A DNA stretch of 64,000 nt from Treponema sp. J25 (GCF_004343725.1 NZ_PTQW01000014.1:62001-126000); one strand, 5' to 3'; numbered from the stretch's first letter, positions 17,719 through 26,773 are shown. Numbers and translations are program-made. Notes: generated by a model not told the origin, from the letters alone.

Positions 17719-18702
17719 ATGATCATCTGTTGCGGGGAAGCCCTCATCGACATGGTACCGGGTAACGATAAGGAGGGGAATCCGGTGTATCGCCCCATAC
17801 CAGGCGGAAGTCCCTACAACACCGCCATCGCCATCGGCCGTCTCGGAGCCCCCGTGGCCTTTTTAGGACGCTTATCCCGAGATTTTTTTGGGGAACTTTT
17901 AATAAATCGATTGACTCAGAATAATGTAGCCACTTCTTTTATTCGTCGAGGGGAACAGCACAGCACCCTTGCCTTTGTACAGCTAGAGCCAGGCAAAGAA
18001 CCCCAGTACGCCTTTTATACTGAGGGAAGTGCCGATACGTCCCTGTTGCCAGAGGATCTCCCCCAAAGCCTCCCCTCGGATGTTCGCTGTATTCAATTTG
18101 GATCCATTTCGATGCTGCTTACTCCGATTAGCTCTACGATAGAAGGGTTTATCAAACGCAGTATAACCCAGAACCCCACTCTGGTAATCTCTTTTGATCC
18201 CAATGTACGGCCCATGTTGATTCAGAACCGAGAGGCCTATGTTTCCAGCGTAGAATCCTGGTGTCGCATGAGCAGGATCGTAAAGATTTCCGATGCGGAT
18301 CTCTCCTACCTTTACCCCACCATAGATCGGGAAGGGGCCATCGATCGGATCTTAGCCCTTGGGCCCACCCTGGTTGTTGTAACACTTGGCAAAGAAGGCG
18401 CCCGGGCAAAGCTTCGTCGAGCCGATGGGACCTTTATTTCCTGTCAGGCCCCGGTGGTGGAGGTCCCCGTGGCAGACACTATTGGCGCAGGAGATACCTT
18501 CCATGGGGCATTCCTTGCCTGGCTTGAGCAAAAAGGGAAAATGTCATCCTCTGCCCTTTCGAGCCTTTCTCAGGGGGAACTGTCGGAGGCCCTTTCTTTT
18601 GCGAACCTGGCCGCATCGCTCGTGTGCACCCGGCATGGGGCAGAACCCCCAACCATGGAAGAACTTCGGGCTTTTAAGGCCAGGCATGGGCTGAATAATT
18701 GA
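17719..18702 (+). CDS. PfkB-family carbohydrate kinase (fructokinase-like)
   Basis: 327 residues. Ribokinase/PfkB fold: N-terminal ICCGEALIDMVP, the sugar-binding PGGSPYNTAIAIGRLG (PfkB signature 1), and DTIGAGDTFHGAFLAWL (signature 2, catalytic Asp in GAGD) near residue 255. The N-terminus (GEALIDM) is closest to bacterial fructokinases, so phosphorylation of fructose is likely but not proven. GGAAGGAGG precedes the ATG. Not in an operon with the ABC importer 2 kb upstream. Confidence 0.9.
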   Translation: MIICCGEALIDMVPGNDKEGNPVYRPIPGGSPYNTAIAIGRLGAPVAFLGRLSRDFFGELLINRLTQNNVATSFIRRGEQHSTLAFVQLEPGKEPQYAFYTEGSADTSLLPEDLPQSLPSDVRCIQFGSISMLLTPISSTIEGFIKRSITQNPTLVISFDPNVRPMLIQNREAYVSSVESWCRMSRIVKISDADLSYLYPTIDREGAIDRILALGPTLVVVTLGKEGARAKLRRADGTFISCQAPVVEVPVADTIGAGDTFHGAFLAWLEQKGKMSSSALSSLSQGELSEALSFANLAASLVCTRHGAEPPTMEELRAFKARHGLNN

Positions 18703-18908
18703 GAGAAACGATGCTGCCAACTGCCAAGTTTCTACGATACCTACAATAAAGGTGAAATCTGTTAAGTAAGGGGCCTCCTAAATAAGTTTCTATCGGGACG
18801 AACCACGGGAAAAGAGAAGACGGTTTTCCTTTGGGTAAAGATTTGGCCCCGGAGAGGCCTTCTTTTTTCACAACATTGTTTTACGAGAAAAGGTTCGTGG
18901 AAGTCCCT

Positions 18909-19295
18909 TTATGCCTTCTTGATATAGAGGGGGAGTGTGCCTATTTCTTTTTCATCCACGTAGAGGGTAAAGCTCGCAAGGCCGGGTGCAGGAAGTGCAA
19001 AATTTTGCAGAGAAAAGAGCACATGGGAAACCGCCGTAGCATTGCCCACACTACGAACGTCGATGCTTCCTTGCAAGGGTTCAATCATGTGTTTTCCCTC
19101 TATATCACGCACTTCTATGGTAAAGCGATGGGTCCCAAATTCCCAAAGGTCAAAACGGAGACGAATCACCACCATCAGCGATGGATGAAAACAGGGGAAA
19201 GCCCGGGCCGCAATGGTATCAAAGGTCCCCACAATGGTAAGTTTCCCATTATTTTCCTGTGCAAAATCACAGAGCGTAAAAAGTTCTAATTTCAA
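18909..19295 (-). CDS. DUF6941-like conserved hypothetical protein
   Basis: 128 residues starting at TTG 19295, supported by AGAGGG about 8 nt upstream. The opening MKLELFTLCDFAQENNGKLT resembles a small beta-sandwich family (DUF6941) of unknown function. Beta-rich, no signal peptide or membrane segment. It probably has its own promoter at 19344-19373. The 206-nt gap to the kinase gene on the left shows no convincing terminator. Confidence 0.7.
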   Translation of the reverse strand: MKLELFTLCDFAQENNGKLTIVGTFDTIAARAFPCFHPSLMVVIRLRFDLWEFGTHRFTIEVRDIEGKHMIEPLQGSIDVRSVGNATAVSHVLFSLQNFALPAPGLASFTLYVDEKEIGTLPLYIKKA

Positions 19296-19343
19296 TATTT
19301 TTCCCTCTGGATATGGTAACTAACACAGAACATCGGAGGTGCT

Positions 19344-19373
19344 AAAATAGCCGCCTTCCTGACTCACAAACAA
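19344..19373 (-). promoter_or_regulatory. Promoter of the DUF6941-like gene
   Basis: Minus strand: TTGTTT (complement of 19368-19373), 18-nt spacer, TATTTT (complement of 19344-19349). It lies about 50 nt before the TTG start. Confidence 0.5.
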
Positions 19374-19500
19374 TCAATTTTCCTTAAAGGCCCTTTTTTC
19401 TAGCGCTGTGGCGTTACCCATACTACCCCACCATGAGCATACGGCGCTCTTACCCCTTACGCCGAGAGGGGCCCCGGGGCCTCTACACATAGTATCATAC

Positions 19501-19534
19501 AGAGGGGGCCCTAACGAAGCCCCTCTTCTTTTTT
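19501..19534 (+). terminator. Terminator-like hairpin overlapping the end of the 19511 gene
   Basis: AGAGGGG (19501-19507) pairs with CCCCTCT (19520-19526), followed by TCTTTTTTT on the plus strand. It includes the stop codon of the minus-strand gene, and no plus-strand gene leads into it, so its role is unclear; it could block antisense transcription. Confidence 0.45.
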
Positions 19535-20452
19535 TGGCATCCCGTCAATCTGTTCAGCTTCTATTTCCTGAAAACTGTTCAGGTACCGCCGGGCAGCATC
19601 GGTAAGGGAAACAGAGGGGGTATCGAGACGTTCTTTGGGTTCCAGGAATTCGATCATGTAGGGGCGATATTTTAAAGGGACCAGTTTTTTCTGTAGTTCT
19701 ACATTCTTTCGAGAGGTTATAGAAATGGCTTTAAAATACCCCCGCCAGAGGGCTTCGTATTCTTCCGGTTGGATACCCGGTTCCACCACATAGGGTTCTC
19801 CCTGGCTGGAAATATAGGTATCAAAACGAAGGTGGATGCCATCGGCACAGAACACCCATTCTTTTCGCCCCACATCGAGGATAGCCCAGGGGTGTTTCCC
19901 AAAACGGGCACAAAAATGGGCAGCCAGTGCGGGTAAAACGTAGGTTTCGGGGGCACAGCGGCCCACCAACGTGCCATCCTGGGCAGGGGCAAAACGGAGC
20001 ATACCCGCCAGGACATGAAATTCCCGCTGGGCCTGTCGCGCGGCTTCCCAGAAATCGTTACAGAGAGGATCTGTTCTGTTGCCATAGACCGTACTCAGGG
20101 GCTTGCCCTGGGCTAGAGCTCCGAGGGCCCGAACCACAAGGTGGGCCAGGGATGTCACATCTTCCCGCCGGGCCATCCAGGCAAAAAAAAGGGTATCCAC
20201 AAATTCCGCATCATATGAAGAGAGGCGAGCCTGGATTTCAGCCGCATAAGAAAGCTGAGTCGCCCAGGGCTCTTCCTCTGGAATTTCCTGAAATAATAGT
20301 TCCTGTTGGCCCGATGTCGATGGGAGAACCCCTGGTTTTTCTCCTTTTCTTATCACCCTGAATTCCAGGTTATCATTTCCATAACGGGTAAAGAAATTCT
20401 GGGCCCCCGCAAGGAGCGCCAGGAAGGAACCATCATAATAAAAGGATCTCAT
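19511..20452 (-). CDS. Probable DNA metabolism protein, TIGR03915 (DUF4130) type
   Basis: 313 residues from ATG 20452, chosen because GGAGG lies 5 nt upstream. The opening YYDGSFLALLAGAQNFF and the later HLVVRALGALAQGK plus PAQDGTLVGRCAPETYVLPALA match the family that accompanies a special radical SAM protein and, in many species, is fused to or followed by a uracil-DNA glycosylase. WAILDVGRKEWVFC and a conserved ALWRGYFKAISI near the C-terminus also fit. No glycosylase domain is present here. The radical SAM partner ends 57 nt upstream on the same strand. Confidence 0.85.
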   Translation of the reverse strand: MRSFYYDGSFLALLAGAQNFFTRYGNDNLEFRVIRKGEKPGVLPSTSGQQELLFQEIPEEEPWATQLSYAAEIQARLSSYDAEFVDTLFFAWMARREDVTSLAHLVVRALGALAQGKPLSTVYGNRTDPLCNDFWEAARQAQREFHVLAGMLRFAPAQDGTLVGRCAPETYVLPALAAHFCARFGKHPWAILDVGRKEWVFCADGIHLRFDTYISSQGEPYVVEPGIQPEEYEALWRGYFKAISITSRKNVELQKKLVPLKYRPYMIEFLEPKERLDTPSVSLTDAARRYLNSFQEIEAEQIDGMPKKEEGLR

Positions 20453-20509
20453 CGGAACCTCCATTTTTTTTTCCTAGCCACCCTCTTAAGGTCAGCGATT
20501 GGTGCTTTG

Positions 20510-21865
20510 CTAAAATTCAAAAAGAGGAAGCTGGTAGCCCGCCCCATCACTGTCGGAAAGAACGTAACGAATGCGTTTTGGATCTTCTTCTTGCTCAAAC
20601 CGTTTCCCTGCCACGGAAATAAAATATCGGGCCCGTTTAAGAACCACCCCAAGTCGGCGCAGGGTATCAAAAGAAAGGGAATGCAAACGCCGTTGTTCTA
20701 GAATTCGCCGGGCCGATCGGGCCCCAATACCCGGTACCCGCAAGAGGCTTTCGTAGTCCGCATACTGAACATCCACCGGGAAAACCTCGTAATGATTCAG
20801 GGCCCACACCGTTTTGGGGTCCAGGTGGGGATCAAGGAAGTCCCTATCTTCAGGGAAAATCTCTTCCGCCCTGAATTTATAAAAGCGCAAAAGCCAGTCG
20901 GCCTGATACAGACGATGCTCCCGCACGAGCGGTGGCCCCGGGATATCCGGCAAACGGGGATCAATGATGCCACCCCTCCCATTTTTACCGACGGGAATAT
21001 AGGCAGAATAGTAAACCCGTCGCAGACCAAACTTCCGGTATAAGGCCTCGGAAAGGGAAATAATCTGGCGATCGTTTTCAGGACTCGCCCCCACAATCAA
21101 CTGCGTGCTTTGTCCCGCAGGAGCAAAGCGAGGGGTTTGCCGGATCCGCTGACGGTCTTGCTGAAATTGAGAAAAAAGGCCATGAAACTGGTCCATCGAC
21201 TGGAGAATGATCTTGCCATTTTTCTGAGGTGCCAGATAGGAAAGACTCTTTTCGGTGGGCAGTTCTATGTTGGCGCTGAGCCGATCCGCCCAGCGACCTG
21301 CCTCGGCAATGAATTTCTCTGTGGTCCCCGGAATAATTTTAAGGTGAATGTAGCCCCCAAAGCCTTCTTCTTCCCGTAAACGACGGGCCACCCGAATGAG
21401 CTGTTCCATCACCACGTCGGGATCCGCAAAAATACCTGATGACAGAAACAAGCCTTCAATATAATTGCGCCGATAAAACTCTATCGTCAGACGCACCAGT
21501 TCATCCACGGTAAAACTTGTCCGGGGTGTATCCGCTGATGCCCGATTGACGCAATAGGCACAATCGTAGCGACATACATTAGAAAAAAGCACCTTTAACA
21601 GGGATACACAGCGACCATCTTCTGTCCAACTGTGGCAAATTCCTGCGGGTACCGTATGGCCTACCCCTGTTTTTGGAGAATCCGCCGGGACTCTTTGCCA
21701 GAGCCCCCCTTTTTTTGAGGATCCAGATCCTTCTGGCCCATGATCGCTCCCCGACGTTGCACAGGAAGCGTCATATTTGGCAGAGGCCGCAAGAATCAGG
21801 AGTTTTTCTTCCAGGCTCACAAAAAAACTATACATGTGTTTAGATATTTTTGCAAGTACCGACAT
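20510..21865 (-). CDS. Putative DNA modification/repair radical SAM protein (rSAM_link_UDG type)
   Basis: 451 residues. The 4Fe-4S radical SAM motif is CRYDCAYC (about residues 97-104) in the string LFSNVCRYDCAYCVNRAS, typical of the TIGR03916 group. LFLSSGIF follows as the SAM-contact strand. C-terminally a helix-hairpin-helix motif (LLRVPGIGARSARRILEQR, about residues 375-393) indicates DNA binding. Together with the downstream TIGR03915 protein it forms a conserved pair thought to act in DNA repair or modification. No Shine-Dalgarno sequence precedes ATG 21865, and TATAAA ends 5 nt before it; ATG 21835 (MYSFFVSLEEKLL) is an alternative start closer to the family's usual N-terminus. Confidence 0.88.
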   Translation of the reverse strand: MSVLAKISKHMYSFFVSLEEKLLILAASAKYDASCATSGSDHGPEGSGSSKKGGLWQRVPADSPKTGVGHTVPAGICHSWTEDGRCVSLLKVLFSNVCRYDCAYCVNRASADTPRTSFTVDELVRLTIEFYRRNYIEGLFLSSGIFADPDVVMEQLIRVARRLREEEGFGGYIHLKIIPGTTEKFIAEAGRWADRLSANIELPTEKSLSYLAPQKNGKIILQSMDQFHGLFSQFQQDRQRIRQTPRFAPAGQSTQLIVGASPENDRQIISLSEALYRKFGLRRVYYSAYIPVGKNGRGGIIDPRLPDIPGPPLVREHRLYQADWLLRFYKFRAEEIFPEDRDFLDPHLDPKTVWALNHYEVFPVDVQYADYESLLRVPGIGARSARRILEQRRLHSLSFDTLRRLGVVLKRARYFISVAGKRFEQEEDPKRIRYVLSDSDGAGYQLPLFEF

Positions 21866-22023
21866 GAAAATTTATAAATGACATATTGATTATTTTTGTC
21901 ATTCAGGATAAGGTAGGGATAAGAAACGAGATATTTTAAGACCCTTTTCTAAAGGGGAACAATTCTTCTGTCTACCAGAAAGATACCTGTAAGGGGGATA
22001 CCTCTCCAGAGGAGGATCAAAGA

Positions 22024-23187
22024 ATGAAGATACGATGGGCAATCTTGCCGGCCGGTTTTTTTATCATGTTGTGTCTGGGGACCGTCTATTCCTGGAGCGT
22101 GTTTCGTATTCCCCTGCAACAAAAGTACGGTTTTTCTGCCCTGGAAAGCGGCCTTCCTTTTACTGTCCTCTTGGTAACCTACGCACTGTCCATGGCCGTA
22201 AATGGCCCTATCATTCGCCGATATCCTTCACGGCCCTTACTTATTATTGGGGGCTTTTTAGTGGGCCTTGGCTGGTTTCTCGCAGGCACCACCCAATCGG
22301 CCATCCTTAAAACCCTCTATTATGGGGTTATTACCGGATGGGGAGTAGGTTTAGTGTATGGCATTCCCCTTGCGGCATGTACCGAATATTTTCCTCAGCA
22401 TCGGGGCCTTGCCATGGGTATTGTGTTAGGGGGCTTTGGCCTTTCTGCGATCGTAACGGCCCCCCTGCTTCAAGCTTTTATCGCAACCCAGGGGATTAGC
22501 GCTACCTTTCAGATAATGGGGGTATTGTTTTTCATTCTTATCACCCTGTTGAGCTTTTTCATTCCTACTACTACCAAAGCAAATACCGAAAACCCTGCCC
22601 AAAGGATTTCTCTTCGGTCATGCAGTACCGATCCATTTTTTCAACGCCTCTGGGGACTGTACCTTTTAGGGGCCCTGGCGGGTCTTACGGCCATTAGTAT
22701 CGCCAGTCCCGTGGGAATAGAAATGGCAGGACAAAGCCCTGAAGGGGTAGCCTCCTGGATGGCCCTCTTTGCCCTGTGTAACGGTGCAGGTCGCCCACTT
22801 TTTGGCTTTTTAACCGATCGGTGGGGTTTTCAGAAGACGGCAACCCTTAATTATGGGCTTATTATTCTGGCATCCCTTTCATCGCTCGCCATACCCGTAT
22901 TTGGAGTGCCGTTCTTTGTGGTAAGTTTCAGCCTTTTCTGGTTTTCCCTCGGAGGATGGCTGGCCATCGCCCCTGCAGTAACCGCTCAACATTTTGAGAA
23001 AAATCTGTATCAGAAGGTCTACGGCTACCTCTTCACCGCCTATGGAACCGCATCCATCCTTGGTATATCAAGCGCGGGTATGCTGCGGGATCTCACCGGC
23101 ACGTATCGGACCGTTTTCTTCGTCACCATGGGGGGGGCCTTTCTGGGACTCCTTCTTTTATGGAAAAGAGGCCCCTCTGTAAAGTGA
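22024..23187 (+). CDS. MFS transporter, oxalate/formate antiporter (OFA) family
   Basis: 387 residues, 12 predicted membrane helices. The opening LCLGTVYSWSVFRIPLQQKYG is the hallmark of OFA-type major facilitator proteins, with GWGVGLVYGIPLAACTEYFP in helix 4 and NGAGRPLFGFLTDRWG in the central loop. OFA members carry small organic acids such as oxalate, formate or lactate; the substrate here is unknown. GAGGAGG precedes the ATG. Single gene, divergent from the radical SAM gene and convergent with the 23244 gene. Confidence 0.92.
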   Translation: MKIRWAILPAGFFIMLCLGTVYSWSVFRIPLQQKYGFSALESGLPFTVLLVTYALSMAVNGPIIRRYPSRPLLIIGGFLVGLGWFLAGTTQSAILKTLYYGVITGWGVGLVYGIPLAACTEYFPQHRGLAMGIVLGGFGLSAIVTAPLLQAFIATQGISATFQIMGVLFFILITLLSFFIPTTTKANTENPAQRISLRSCSTDPFFQRLWGLYLLGALAGLTAISIASPVGIEMAGQSPEGVASWMALFALCNGAGRPLFGFLTDRWGFQKTATLNYGLIILASLSSLAIPVFGVPFFVVSFSLFWFSLGGWLAIAPAVTAQHFEKNLYQKVYGYLFTAYGTASILGISSAGMLRDLTGTYRTVFFVTMGGAFLGLLLLWKRGPSVK

Positions 23188-23243
23188 AGAATCCTTTTCA
23201 GGGGGCACCGGCGCCCCGCAGCATAAAGGCATAAAGGTGAAGG

Positions 23244-23846
23244 CTACTCCGCCCCGTACTGCTCCGTAAACCACTGTTCTAGATGCTGGCGGACTTCATC
23301 CACCAGGGCCTGGTACTGGCCCTTCAGCATATTCATGTTCTGGTTGTAAAAGGCCACAAATTCCGGATCCTGGAAGGGATCCAGTCGAATCCGCTGCCCC
23401 AGGCGTCGGGCAAGCTCTTCTTCCTTTTGACGAAGTTTTGGGGCGTACTGCCGTTTAATTGTCTCTTCATACTGCTGCTGTTCCTGCAAAAATCGACTAA
23501 AGGCCTGCATCACCTGGTTAAACAGCTGGGGTAGGCGTCGGTCCGTCAGAATAAGCTGCATTCCCCGGAAAATACGTTCTATTTTGGAAAGGTGATCCTG
23601 ATTCTCCGGTAATTGAATCTGGGAAAGGAGCATTTCAAAGATGCCACGCTTTAACGCCGGAAGCTCTTCTTTAGGGCATTTTTTTATGGCCTCTTCCAGG
23701 GAATGTTCCTCTGGATTTTCCAAATAGAGACTTGCAAGTCGCTTCCCTTCTCGTTTTCGCTCAAAACCAGCCACTGCGTTTTTATCGGTTTTAATCGACT
23801 CAGTTTTTTCCAGCGCCAACTCCAATGCACTTTTAATCCGCGCCAT
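23244..23846 (-). CDS. Conserved hypothetical charged helical protein
   Basis: 200 residues, no firm family. Almost entirely helical and charged, with likely coiled coil around RYAPKLRQKEEELARRLGQR (about residue 135). No signal peptide or membrane segment. AGAGGA sits 6 nt before ATG 23846. An uneventful gap of about 150 nt separates it from the cyclo-ligase gene. It may be a spirochaete-specific cytoplasmic protein; function unknown. Confidence 0.7.
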   Translation of the reverse strand: MARIKSALELALEKTESIKTDKNAVAGFERKREGKRLASLYLENPEEHSLEEAIKKCPKEELPALKRGIFEMLLSQIQLPENQDHLSKIERIFRGMQLILTDRRLPQLFNQVMQAFSRFLQEQQQYEETIKRQYAPKLRQKEEELARRLGQRIRLDPFQDPEFVAFYNQNMNMLKGQYQALVDEVRQHLEQWFTEQYGAE

Positions 23847-23997
23847 AGGTATCCTCTTTACAAAAATGGGATGTACAATTCATGTATAAAAATACTACAA
23901 CAGTTCGTAGCGGGGCAAGATGGACCTCATCCCCTTCTTCTGCCAATGGAGAATACAAAACAAAATGAACATGCGAACCGAAGGTACGGTGGATTTT

Positions 23998-24720
23998 TCA
24001 AACCGTTAGAACCAGATCTAACAAAACATCCTGTTCATCCACCGGCACAGAGGGTACCAGTTGTTCCATAAGCCCAACCCCTACAGAGAAAAGAAAGGCA
24101 CCATACTGGTGTAAGAACCTATCATAATAGCCCTTTCCCCTCCCAAGACGGCGGCCTTCTTTATCAAAGGCAATGCCGGGGACGATAATAAGGGCCTGGG
24201 GTCGTCCCCGAGACTTGTTTTGAAAGGGCACAGCGCAGTCTTCTCCAAAAACCTGCGGCTGTTCCCGATTTTTTTTGGGGAAGGGCGCATCGCTTTTTTC
24301 TCTACTTGTTTCTTCAGAAACAGGGGGCGCCAAAGTTCCCTGGACGAGTCCCTGGGGCTGCCAGGGTTCACCCTGGGGAAAAGGTTCCCGGATTCCAAAG
24401 AGGCCTAGCTCCCAGGGACCCTCAAGAGTAAGGATCCTATAAAACCGCAGATGGTCTTCTTCCACCCGCGGCACGTACACCTGCTTTTGTTCTTGAAGGG
24501 CCGCCTCTACCAGGGGTGTCGTATCAATTTCTCTGGGCATAGAAAGAAACACCAAGACGGTAGAACTGGTCTGCCATTGGGGGACTTCCCGCATCCGTTG
24601 AGCCAGGGCCTTTCCTCGCTGAACAAAGAGAGCCGGCTCTATTTTTGCAAGGCCCTCCCGCATCTTCTGGCGTAATTCTTTTTTGATTATCCGCAGGGGC
24701 CTTTCCATAGAACAGTGCAT
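23998..24720 (-). CDS. 5-formyltetrahydrofolate cyclo-ligase with internal insertion
   Basis: 240 residues from ATG 24720 (start uncertain; a TTG at 24741 and ATG at 24708 are also in frame). Converts 5-formyl-THF to 5,10-methenyl-THF with ATP. Visible motifs: KKELRQKMR, VLVFLSMPREIDT, VYVPRV, LGLFGIREP and the C-terminal VPGIAFDKEGRRLGRGKGYYDR, which is the ATP/folate signature. Usual length is about 190; here about 45 extra residues (PVSEETSREKSDAP to NKSRGRPQ), hydrophilic and low-complexity, sit between GIREP and LIIVPG. It overlaps or abuts the DRTGG gene upstream, probably one transcript. Confidence 0.9.
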   Translation of the reverse strand: MHCSMERPLRIIKKELRQKMREGLAKIEPALFVQRGKALAQRMREVPQWQTSSTVLVFLSMPREIDTTPLVEAALQEQKQVYVPRVEEDHLRFYRILTLEGPWELGLFGIREPFPQGEPWQPQGLVQGTLAPPVSEETSREKSDAPFPKKNREQPQVFGEDCAVPFQNKSRGRPQALIIVPGIAFDKEGRRLGRGKGYYDRFLHQYGAFLFSVGVGLMEQLVPSVPVDEQDVLLDLVLTV

Positions 24721-24731
24721 TACCCTTTCTT

Positions 24732-25091
24732 TTAAATACAACGGGTTCCACCAGAACGGAGCCCCGCTTCATAGAGCTTTCCACAGGCAATAAACATGGG
24801 CTCCCGGGTACCCGCAAGGGCTATGCCTGCATCGCGGGCCATATCTATCATGTCAGGGGTCGGTTTTTTGCCCCGGACAAACAAAATCGCCCGAATATCC
24901 ATAAGTTCCGCCGTACGAATCACCTGGGGATTCACGAGGCCTGTGAGCAATAGAACCTGCTCCTTAACAAAGGCCATCACATCACTCATGAGGTCCGCCC
25001 CACAGGCGGCCCGTAATTCTATCGAATCGGCGAGTTCATCGCCCCAAAAAAAGGTCCCCTCGACAATGGACACCGCTTCTTTAAACGTCAT
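24732..25091 (-). CDS. DRTGG-domain protein
   Basis: 119 residues from ATG 25091, which has GCAGGAG upstream; a GTG at 25124 is in frame but less likely. A stand-alone DRTGG-type domain: VSIVEGTFFWGDEL, ACGADLMSDVMAFVKEQVLL, LTGLVNPQVIRTAELMDI and ILFVRGKKPTPDMID follow the pattern of small DRTGG proteins often found near hydrogenase or sensor modules. Cytoplasmic; no enzymatic activity known. It lies directly upstream of the cyclo-ligase gene and is divergent from the exopolysaccharide locus. Confidence 0.8.
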   Translation of the reverse strand: MTFKEAVSIVEGTFFWGDELADSIELRAACGADLMSDVMAFVKEQVLLLTGLVNPQVIRTAELMDIRAILFVRGKKPTPDMIDMARDAGIALAGTREPMFIACGKLYEAGLRSGGTRCI

Positions 25092-25149
25092 GGTACTAAT
25101 TACTCCTGCTTCATAGCTTACCACAGGGAAAGCACAAAGGAAATACGGT

Positions 25150-25178
25150 TAGACAAAAAGAAGGTTTTCTTTTATAGT
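25150..25178 (+). promoter_or_regulatory. Promoter of the exopolysaccharide locus
   Basis: TAGACA (25150-25155), 17-nt spacer, TATAGT (25173-25178). The ATG of the barrel gene starts 7 nt later with no Shine-Dalgarno sequence, so transcription may begin at or next to the start codon. Confidence 0.6.
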
Positions 25179-25185
25179 ATATTTT

Positions 25186-25992
25186 ATGTTGCGTCGTTTC
25201 TTTTTTATAGTAACCCTAGGAAGCCTTATTGCGATCACCGCGATGGCCCAGAATCCCTATCGGCTGTATTCATTTTTCTCTTTTGATATCGCACCGGCCG
25301 ATGCTACGTCGTATTTTACAACGGACCAGTCTTTTTCATTTCCCCTCCTATCCAATCTTTCGCTGGTTGCCGCAGGGGAATGGAAAAGTCCTTTAAGTGA
25401 GGCCTTCTTTACAGCCCCCTCCCGTTTTGGACTCCGGGGCGGAGCGGTGTATGTTTTCCCCGATACGGGAATCTACATCGATGGCCTTATAGGATGGATC
25501 CGGTACAATAAGCAAGACCTGCTTTCGCAGAACACCTTCTCCACCGATAGTATTTTCTACGAACTCGGCTTTAACTGGGAAACCTCCTACCTTTACGTGG
25601 GAATCCGTGAACGGCTTTTAACATCTCCTCATTCAATAACTTCTATCTCCCATCTCCTTATTCAATGGTATCCGTTAGAATACTGGACCGTGTCGTTGGG
25701 AGGAAGCCTGGGAATAGAAAACGATGTGCCCCTTACGCCGGGGGTGCGGGGAGAGGTTATCGTGCCCTTGTTGAAAGAACCTTTGATACTTCGAATAGGT
25801 CCTGGAATCATCTTTGAACGCTTCTACGATGAGGAAGCACCCATAGTGGATGGACAAGAGCTTATCCTGCAGGGAAGTCTGTTTATTCAATTCCCCCGCT
25901 GGCCCCAATTCAAGATTACCCTTGGTACCCATTACGGTGATAGGAATAAAGATGTCCTGACCCTTCAATTGTTGATAACAAGCCTTTTCTAG
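25186..25992 (+). CDS. Predicted outer-membrane beta-barrel protein of the exopolysaccharide locus
   Basis: 268 residues. Signal peptide MLRRFFFIVTLGSLIAITAM, cleavage near AMA-QN. The rest alternates polar and hydrophobic residues in short strands ending in aromatic residues (SLVAAGEW, GAVYVFPDTGIYIDGLIGWI, FYELGFNWETSYLYVGIR) and closes with a terminal Phe (LLITSLF), the pattern of outer-membrane barrels. No family is recognised. It heads a run of four same-strand genes with gaps of 2-11 nt: GH16-like lipoprotein, GGDEF/receiver protein, and GT2 synthase. By analogy with PgaA, BcsC or AlgE it may be the export channel; that is inference. Confidence 0.65.
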   Translation: MLRRFFFIVTLGSLIAITAMAQNPYRLYSFFSFDIAPADATSYFTTDQSFSFPLLSNLSLVAAGEWKSPLSEAFFTAPSRFGLRGGAVYVFPDTGIYIDGLIGWIRYNKQDLLSQNTFSTDSIFYELGFNWETSYLYVGIRERLLTSPHSITSISHLLIQWYPLEYWTVSLGGSLGIENDVPLTPGVRGEVIVPLLKEPLILRIGPGIIFERFYDEEAPIVDGQELILQGSLFIQFPRWPQFKITLGTHYGDRNKDVLTLQLLITSLF

Positions 25993-25994
25993 CC

Positions 25995-26762
25995 ATGGTT
26001 CCACGGGTTTTAGTTCTTTTTTTGTCCCTGGGGATGATGGCCTGTACTTCCGTAAATTCGACGGTAGCGATAGATCCCTCTTACTCTGCTCCCTTTCGCT
26101 GGTCCGGGTATTCCTGGAGGGTTAAGTACAGCGATACCCCGACGGCTCCGCGGGATAATCGCTTTGGACGACTGGGAACCACGGTGTTCATCGATACTTC
26201 AAGTGGGGACCTGGTGCTCAAAATCCAGAAAATTGATTCCCTGTGGTATGCGTCAGAGGTAGTCCTTACCCGTTCCTTAGGCTATGGGGAATACCAATTT
26301 CGAATCGCAAGTAATATTGACCAGCTTGACCACCGGGCAGTACTGGGACTTTTTACCTGGGATCCCACCTTCTCCGATCCTTACCACCGGGAAATAGACA
26401 TTGAGTTCTCCCGCTGGGGAGATAAAAACGCATCCACCAATGCCCAATACGTGGTGCAGCCCTTTGAAGTTCCCGGCAATCGGCATAGCTTTGTCTTTTC
26501 TTTATCCGATGGGACCTATTCTACCCATAGCATCCGCTGGGACCCCCACGCAATTCGTTTTACAAGCTGGCATGGACATGGGGAGCGTCCTCCAGATAAT
26601 AGCCCCCTCATCATGCAGGATTGGACCTACCAGGGGACATACATACCCCAGCCAGGAAACGAACAGATTCGAATAAACCTCTATTTGCTTGACAGTAGCG
26701 ATGTTCCAGCCGATGCTATAGAAGTACGAGTCAGTTCCTTTACCTATATACCTTTACCTTAA
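25995..26762 (+). CDS. GH16-like glycoside hydrolase lipoprotein
   Basis: 255 residues. Lipoprotein signal peptide with lipobox GMMAC (Cys17), so anchored to a membrane after export. The mature part is a beta-jellyroll of GH16 type: GYGEYQFRI, LGLFTWDP, and the catalytic motif REIDIEFSRWG (about residues 131-141), matching E-x-D-x-E with both glutamates. YSTHSIRWDPHAIRFTSWHG is the usual later strand pair. GH16 enzymes cut beta-1,3/1,4-glucans or galactans. It starts 2 nt after the barrel gene and lacks its own Shine-Dalgarno sequence, suggesting coupled translation. Probably trims or releases the polymer made by the locus. Confidence 0.75.
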   Translation: MVPRVLVLFLSLGMMACTSVNSTVAIDPSYSAPFRWSGYSWRVKYSDTPTAPRDNRFGRLGTTVFIDTSSGDLVLKIQKIDSLWYASEVVLTRSLGYGEYQFRIASNIDQLDHRAVLGLFTWDPTFSDPYHREIDIEFSRWGDKNASTNAQYVVQPFEVPGNRHSFVFSLSDGTYSTHSIRWDPHAIRFTSWHGHGERPPDNSPLIMQDWTYQGTYIPQPGNEQIRINLYLLDSSDVPADAIEVRVSSFTYIPLP

Positions 26763-26773
26763 TAAAGAAAACA

